From positions 1 to 37,508 of the IMG/VR virus record IMGVR_UViG_3300013093_000118: a stretch of 37,508 nt of DNA. One strand, written 5' to 3'. Positions 34,801-37,508 of this stretch are shown piece by piece. How positions within the stretch are numbered: position 1 is the first letter of the stretch; every line of letters starts with the position of its first letter. Origin of the DNA: a virus. The notes below the pieces were generated by a model that was given only the letters and a program-made list of their open reading frames with translations, had not been told where the DNA came from and ran no database searches. The position numbers were made by a program, and so were the translations under genes.

Positions 34801-35343
34801 GCCGTAAATTACAGAATGATCAGCTGGGGTTCCAAACTGTTGAGTTGCGGGCATTGCCGCATTAAAGACTTTAATAAATTGATCATACCAGTTAGGATTG
34901 CTAGGATCATTCCAGTTAATATATTGTCCTGCAATGTTTCTTCCATTACTATCAATTACGTTTTCGCTAGTACGAATAGTTTGAATTTTTAATAGACCAC
35001 TGGCTGCAACGTTTCTGCTGGCATTATAGCTGACTAACTGTGCTAAACGCAGTACGCTATCACGACGTTCTGCTAGTTCTAAAAAGTTCTCACGAGCATT
35101 TAGGTCAACGCGGAAAGCAATACTTTGACCTACATAGGCTATAAGATCTATAAGAGCTAGATACTCGCTACTTTCAATATAATCGTTAAAATCTTCTGGA
35201 AAATTTGTACGAATATAGTCAATCATTGTTCGACGCAGATTATCAAAGTCATAGCTTTGAAAGTCAGCATTTTTAAAACTTTGATAAATTTTGGTCCAAT
35301 CTTCTGATACTAGGAGATTGTTTTGTCTAGCAGTTGAACTCAT
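31861..35343 (-). CDS. gp6: baseplate wedge protein gp6
   Basis: This gene encodes the T4-type wedge subunit that joins neighbouring wedges into the baseplate ring. The N-terminal block (about residues 8-110) is highly characteristic: NLLVSEDWTKIYQSFKNADF, SYDFDNLRRTMIDYIRT, FPEDFNDYIESSEYLALIDL, ARENFLELAERRDSVLRLA. The C-terminal part (about 1010-1140), with QATFNVIINPTIAVSTADV, WDFGDTFYFTELSTYV and the strands after it, corresponds to the baseplate-J-like core that dimerises in T4 gp6. At 1160 residues it is much longer than T4 gp6 (660), with extra beta-rich sequence in the middle. The start ATG has AGGAA upstream and a late promoter box at 35362-35369. The stop overlaps the giant gene (TAATG), so gp6 and the giant protein are translationally linked. 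Confidence 0.93.
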   Translation of the reverse strand: MSSTARQNNLLVSEDWTKIYQSFKNADFQSYDFDNLRRTMIDYIRTNFPEDFNDYIESSEYLALIDLIAYVGQSIAFRVDLNARENFLELAERRDSVLRLAQLVSYNASRNVAASGLLKIQTIRTSENVIDSNGRNIAGQYINWNDPSNPNWYDQFIKVFNAAMPATQQFGTPADHSVIYGIPTAQYRFNSSNTDVPIYTFSQTVAGRAMNFEITSATFKGETFVYEEAPKAGNQIACIYSDDGHGAGSPGTGFFFNFTQGSLNTATFTVTQPSSNQTIDIATQNINNTDVWLYGIDQKGAESTTWTKIPSVTGNNVIYNSLSSNQVKNIYSVLTKANDAIALAFSDGVFGNLPLGSFRVYYRVSNNLSYTINPSDIVNVGITIPYISAQNTSETLSITLSLATSVTNATASETNASIKTNAPQTYYTQNRMITGEDYNISPLSANLQVAKVKAVNRTSSGISRYFDLTDPTGKYSSTNLFADDGVLYQQPFTYSTTFTYTTQTEIAGIIANTVTDILRDQNLRNFYYANFIDVLTVGNSAAWYSITSDSNMSSGYIGSIANATPYTVGQNLTATNLKYVGAGALLKFVAPAGYYFNTKKNNELVAYTGNIPAGGTTYVWAEVVSVSGDGTASGTGRLATGFGPIQLNQQIPTNAVITQILPKFVLTITPSVQSTMIDLIFANQPFGLRYDAVNQAWQIIYEQDLNVAGAFSLVNQGDTSSTQIDSSWMLLFTTNNEYYTITTRQIRYVFESDAAVTFYFDSNQKIYDIASSNIVKDQIKLLSINTQPDSTSAFTVDSDWQVVSEYVGQDGYIDPKKIVVTFADSSGNGIVDNPQLFLDMVNPNTGNFDQDKYKYIIEEKYIITEGQEDYRYVLNDPDTGPVIIKSTQTGITSTLYPDGQYFYFIDTSVVKKLNRTTGIFSPTLDYRVYTGRDKIKFQYTHSADYDSRIDPGPSNIIDIYVLTDSYDSQFRQWLSGANISEPLPPSSAELNSMLSSNLNLIKAISDEIVYHPVSYKLLFGEQADPTLQATFNVIINPTIAVSTADVTARILTAINQFFALQNWDFGDTFYFTELSTYVMNQLAPDITNFVIVPTQSGQYFGSLFEVQCSSNQIFLSCATAKNIVIVSGLTSANLKTVTGEALTTVVSSQNITSANFGASN

Positions 35344-35361
35344 GGTTGTTCCTAATAATTG

Positions 35362-35369
35362 TATTTATT
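35362..35369 (-). promoter_or_regulatory. T4-like late promoter box (AATAAATA)
   Basis: The minus-strand AATAAATA lies in the 46-base gap between gp25 and gp6, 18 bases before the gp6 ATG. It fits the NATAAATA late consensus and would drive gp6, the giant gene and the S53 gene. Confidence 0.68.
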
Positions 35370-35389
35370 GAATAAAATTATGTGAGCAG

Positions 35390-35818
35390 TTAATTAACTA
35401 TACCGTTAGTTTGATCAAACTGGACTTGTAAATTTTCCGACAAATTGTATGGAACATAGGTTAATGTAGCCTGTATCTGTATGCCAGTGTCGTACGGGGT
35501 TATAGTAATATTACTTGCCTGTACACGTGGGTCGTAATTTAATAAAAAATTTACATTTTGCAAAATTACATCCTGCACTTGGGGTGTTAATGGCTCAAAC
35601 AGTAGATCCCAGATAACACATCCAAATGTAGGATTCATCAGGCGTTCACCTTGTCGGACATAGAAGCTGTTTAGGATATCTTGCTTAATTAGTTCAAAAT
35701 CATAAAGAGCAAAATTCTGACTATTAGTGTTTACTGTACTAAATCCCCTATACATCTGTGATGTAGAAACAGTAGTATTAGGTTTTCCGTTAATAGTTAT
35801 TTTGTTTTGTAGGCTCAT
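35390..35818 (-). CDS. gp25: baseplate wedge protein gp25 (GPW/gp25 family)
   Basis: This 142-residue protein has the typical gp25 core at about 35-130: YDFELIKQDILNSFYVRQGE, RLMNPTFGCVIWDLLFEPLT, and the later LNYDPRV block with two beta strands. In T4, gp25 sits near the hub end of the wedge, helps attach the sheath and starts its assembly. The length is close to T4 gp25 (132). The ATG has AAGGAG upstream and overlaps the gp5 stop (ATGA), so it is coupled to the hub gene. gp6 follows after a late promoter. Confidence 0.93.
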   Translation of the reverse strand: MSLQNKITINGKPNTTVSTSQMYRGFSTVNTNSQNFALYDFELIKQDILNSFYVRQGERLMNPTFGCVIWDLLFEPLTPQVQDVILQNVNFLLNYDPRVQASNITITPYDTGIQIQATLTYVPYNLSENLQVQFDQTNGIVN

Positions 35819-37494
35819 GATGGAGCTCCTTGATTTTTAGGCTGACTGTCAGCTGGCGGTACTTTAAGGAATGTGTCTGTAATAGTAGTATAAGATTTAT
35901 AAAATTTTGGTACAGTTGCACTACCATTGGTGAATTTAATTGCTGATGATTCTCTGTCAGTTTTTGCTGCTGTCAGGGCCAACGGATCTAAATTCTCATG
36001 CTGTGTCCACGGTTCTACATTCGGTATACGTTTCATTATACTAGTAATACTGCTGCCGGAGGAATTGTAAATATTACTAAATGTTGATAAAGAGGATGCT
36101 GTTTTAGCACTAGTTGCTGGACTATTATCTATTGCTCCGGTTCTAGGAGGAGCAGAACTTTGAGAATAATCTGTGCCGCTACCTCTCCAAGTATGGGTAT
36201 CTCCTAGTATAGTATCATAGTAGGCCGTGCCAACTTTTCGAGTAAACGTAGTACCGGTAGTTAAAAATGTATCAGTACCTGAATTAATTTCTAGTTGTTT
36301 TCCAGTTGTAATAAATCCGTTAGTCCCTACTATTAGTTGCAGTTGATCTTTACTTTCAATTCTAACTTCGCCGCTTAGAGTTCCGGCAGTTGTACCGGCA
36401 GCCTTGATGTTTACATTGCGGCCTGCTTCCATGTTTATATCGCGATCTGCATAAAAGTTCATATCAGCTTTGGTATGTACACTAACGCTGTCGGCAGCAT
36501 AGATATCAATTTTTCCATTACTGGTTAATTCAATCCATGTAGTTCCTTTGGCATTACCAATGTAGATCAAATCTTCTGAATTGTGCAACAGTATCTGATG
36601 GCCGGTTCGAGTTCTAATACGCACTAGTTCATTATGAGGTATAGTCACGTCTCCGCTCTTATCACCTTGTTCAATAGCAGCGTAATCAGGTTCACCTTGC
36701 CCAGCAGATTTTTTTCTAAGGAAGTTAGGATCGCCGTCATCCATAACAAATGTTGTGCCGCCAAGTCTGCTGACATAGGCATTGGGTATTTGATTTTCTA
36801 TAGTGCCAATCGGGCCTTGTTTTGCACCTGCCTGTTTATCTAATGGGCCGGGAGTACTAATACCAAATACAGAACTTGGCAACTCTCGTCTAGAACTGCT
36901 GGTTGTGATTCCTCGAATATCATCGTAGGCCAGGCCTTGATTAGTTAATACCGTAGTAAATGGATGCGTAGGTTTTTTTAATTTTTCAGGATCATTGGGA
37001 CTGTTGTTTGCCGGAATTTTTTTATTGTATTCACCGGTAGGTACACGAGCATTTCGTCCTTGAGAATCTTTAGGCAAAGTTGTGTCTACTGTACTTTCAG
37101 TAGCTGCTATACCCGGTGTCATGAAATTCATATTATCTTCAACAACACAACCTATCCAATAGCAATACTTGGCATTGCCGCCGACTAACATAATGAGTAC
37201 TTGTGAACCTATGTCAGGAGGCACTGCCCAGAAACCATAACTTTTTTGTGTATTATTGTAGTCGTTGGGATCCGGAGAAGTATACTGTATTCCTGTTGTA
37301 CCAAAAAAAGGACTTAGATACTTGGCCGTGTATTGCTGGCCCGATGCTCCTGTAGTTCCGCCTTCTGTAAGAACCTCTACTCGTAAGTTTCCAGAATAAG
37401 TACCATCTAGATATCCTATTACTTTAGCCCTGAATGGACCGGTTTCACCTTTAGGTGCATCTTTAGAACTAAAATTTTCTTCAAAATTTGGCAT
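35815..37494 (-). CDS. gp5: baseplate hub / central spike protein gp5-like, without recognisable lysozyme domain
   Basis: This 559-residue protein has an N-terminal OB-fold region at about 20-125 (GPFRAKVIGYLDGTYSGNLR, FWAVPPDIGSQVLIMLVGGN), as in T4 gp5 and VgrG. A Pro/Gly-rich linker region follows (about 140-290). Residues about 295-385 are short V/I-x-x-x repeats (KIDIYAADSVSVHTKADMNF, DINMEAGRNVNIKAAG) like the triple-stranded beta-helix of the spike. I see no T4-type lysozyme domain between OB fold and helix. The role is to form the membrane-puncturing spike under the tail tube. The start ATG at 37494 is followed by MPNFEENFSSKDAPKGE, with AAGGGA upstream; upstream sequence is cut by the window end. 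It overlaps gp25 by 4 bases. Confidence 0.88.
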   Translation of the reverse strand: MPNFEENFSSKDAPKGETGPFRAKVIGYLDGTYSGNLRVEVLTEGGTTGASGQQYTAKYLSPFFGTTGIQYTSPDPNDYNNTQKSYGFWAVPPDIGSQVLIMLVGGNAKYCYWIGCVVEDNMNFMTPGIAATESTVDTTLPKDSQGRNARVPTGEYNKKIPANNSPNDPEKLKKPTHPFTTVLTNQGLAYDDIRGITTSSSRRELPSSVFGISTPGPLDKQAGAKQGPIGTIENQIPNAYVSRLGGTTFVMDDGDPNFLRKKSAGQGEPDYAAIEQGDKSGDVTIPHNELVRIRTRTGHQILLHNSEDLIYIGNAKGTTWIELTSNGKIDIYAADSVSVHTKADMNFYADRDINMEAGRNVNIKAAGTTAGTLSGEVRIESKDQLQLIVGTNGFITTGKQLEINSGTDTFLTTGTTFTRKVGTAYYDTILGDTHTWRGSGTDYSQSSAPPRTGAIDNSPATSAKTASSLSTFSNIYNSSGSSITSIMKRIPNVEPWTQHENLDPLALTAAKTDRESSAIKFTNGSATVPKFYKSYTTITDTFLKVPPADSQPKNQGAPS

Positions 37495-37508
37495 GTGTTT
37501 CCCTTACA

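Noticed and set aside
1-37508. Prophage or bacterial chromosome
   Set aside because: There is no integrase, attachment site, repressor gene or host gene; all recognisable genes are phage-type.

Overview
This window is part of a tailed-phage genome. The layout and protein families point to a contractile-tailed, T4-like myovirus of the marine/freshwater (cyanophage/pelagiphage-like) branch. The sequence is AT-rich and almost fully coding, with genes that abut or overlap by 1-20 bases. The right half carries T4-type baseplate genes in the T4-like order gp5 - gp25 - gp6. I see no tRNA, CRISPR, integrase, IS element or bacterial chromosomal gene. The host cannot be named from this window. A near-consensus sigma-70 promoter and good Shine-Dalgarno sites only say that it is a bacterium.

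Left end, plus strand (1-3204). The window opens inside a DUF2201-type gene that combines an HExxHxxxxH metal site with a VWA-like domain. Four small conserved-type genes of unknown function follow, then thyX (flavin-dependent thymidylate synthase). A hairpin followed by seven T ends this transcript inside the 3' part of the convergent neighbour.

Middle-left, minus strand (7313 to 3158). A compact six-gene operon holds four GT-A-like proteins with DxD motifs, which form two pairs of tandem paralogues, plus two proteins of unknown function. A sigma-70-like promoter (TTGACA, 17 bp, TATTAT) sits in the 74-bp gap upstream. It is framed by a perfect 9-bp inverted repeat, with a further palindrome in the spacer. 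This cassette is therefore probably controlled separately from the virion genes.

Right three quarters, minus strand (37494 to 7388). This is a late structural block read right to left: baseplate hub/spike gp5, wedge gp25, wedge gp6, a giant 4933-aa modular structural protein in the place of T4 gp7, a complete sedolisin (S53) protease, a small baseplate-type protein, three related fibre/adhesin proteins sharing an N-terminal module, and a further structural protein. Four gaps hold a TATTTATN box on the plus strand (NATAAATA on the minus strand), 18-25 nt before a start codon. This is the T4-like late promoter, so a gp55-like late sigma factor should be encoded elsewhere in the genome.

The most unusual features are: (i) a serine-carboxyl (S53) protease with prodomain and all catalytic residues inside a baseplate operon; (ii) the giant gp7-position protein with an FG-GAP-like propeller, five CBM5/12-like modules and tandem repeats; and (iii) the glycosyltransferase-like cassette with its own palindrome-rich promoter. 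A working idea is that the giant protein and fibres bind envelope polysaccharide or protein, the S53 enzyme processes virion proteins or the host surface, and the GT cassette modifies virion or host glycans. All three roles are inference.
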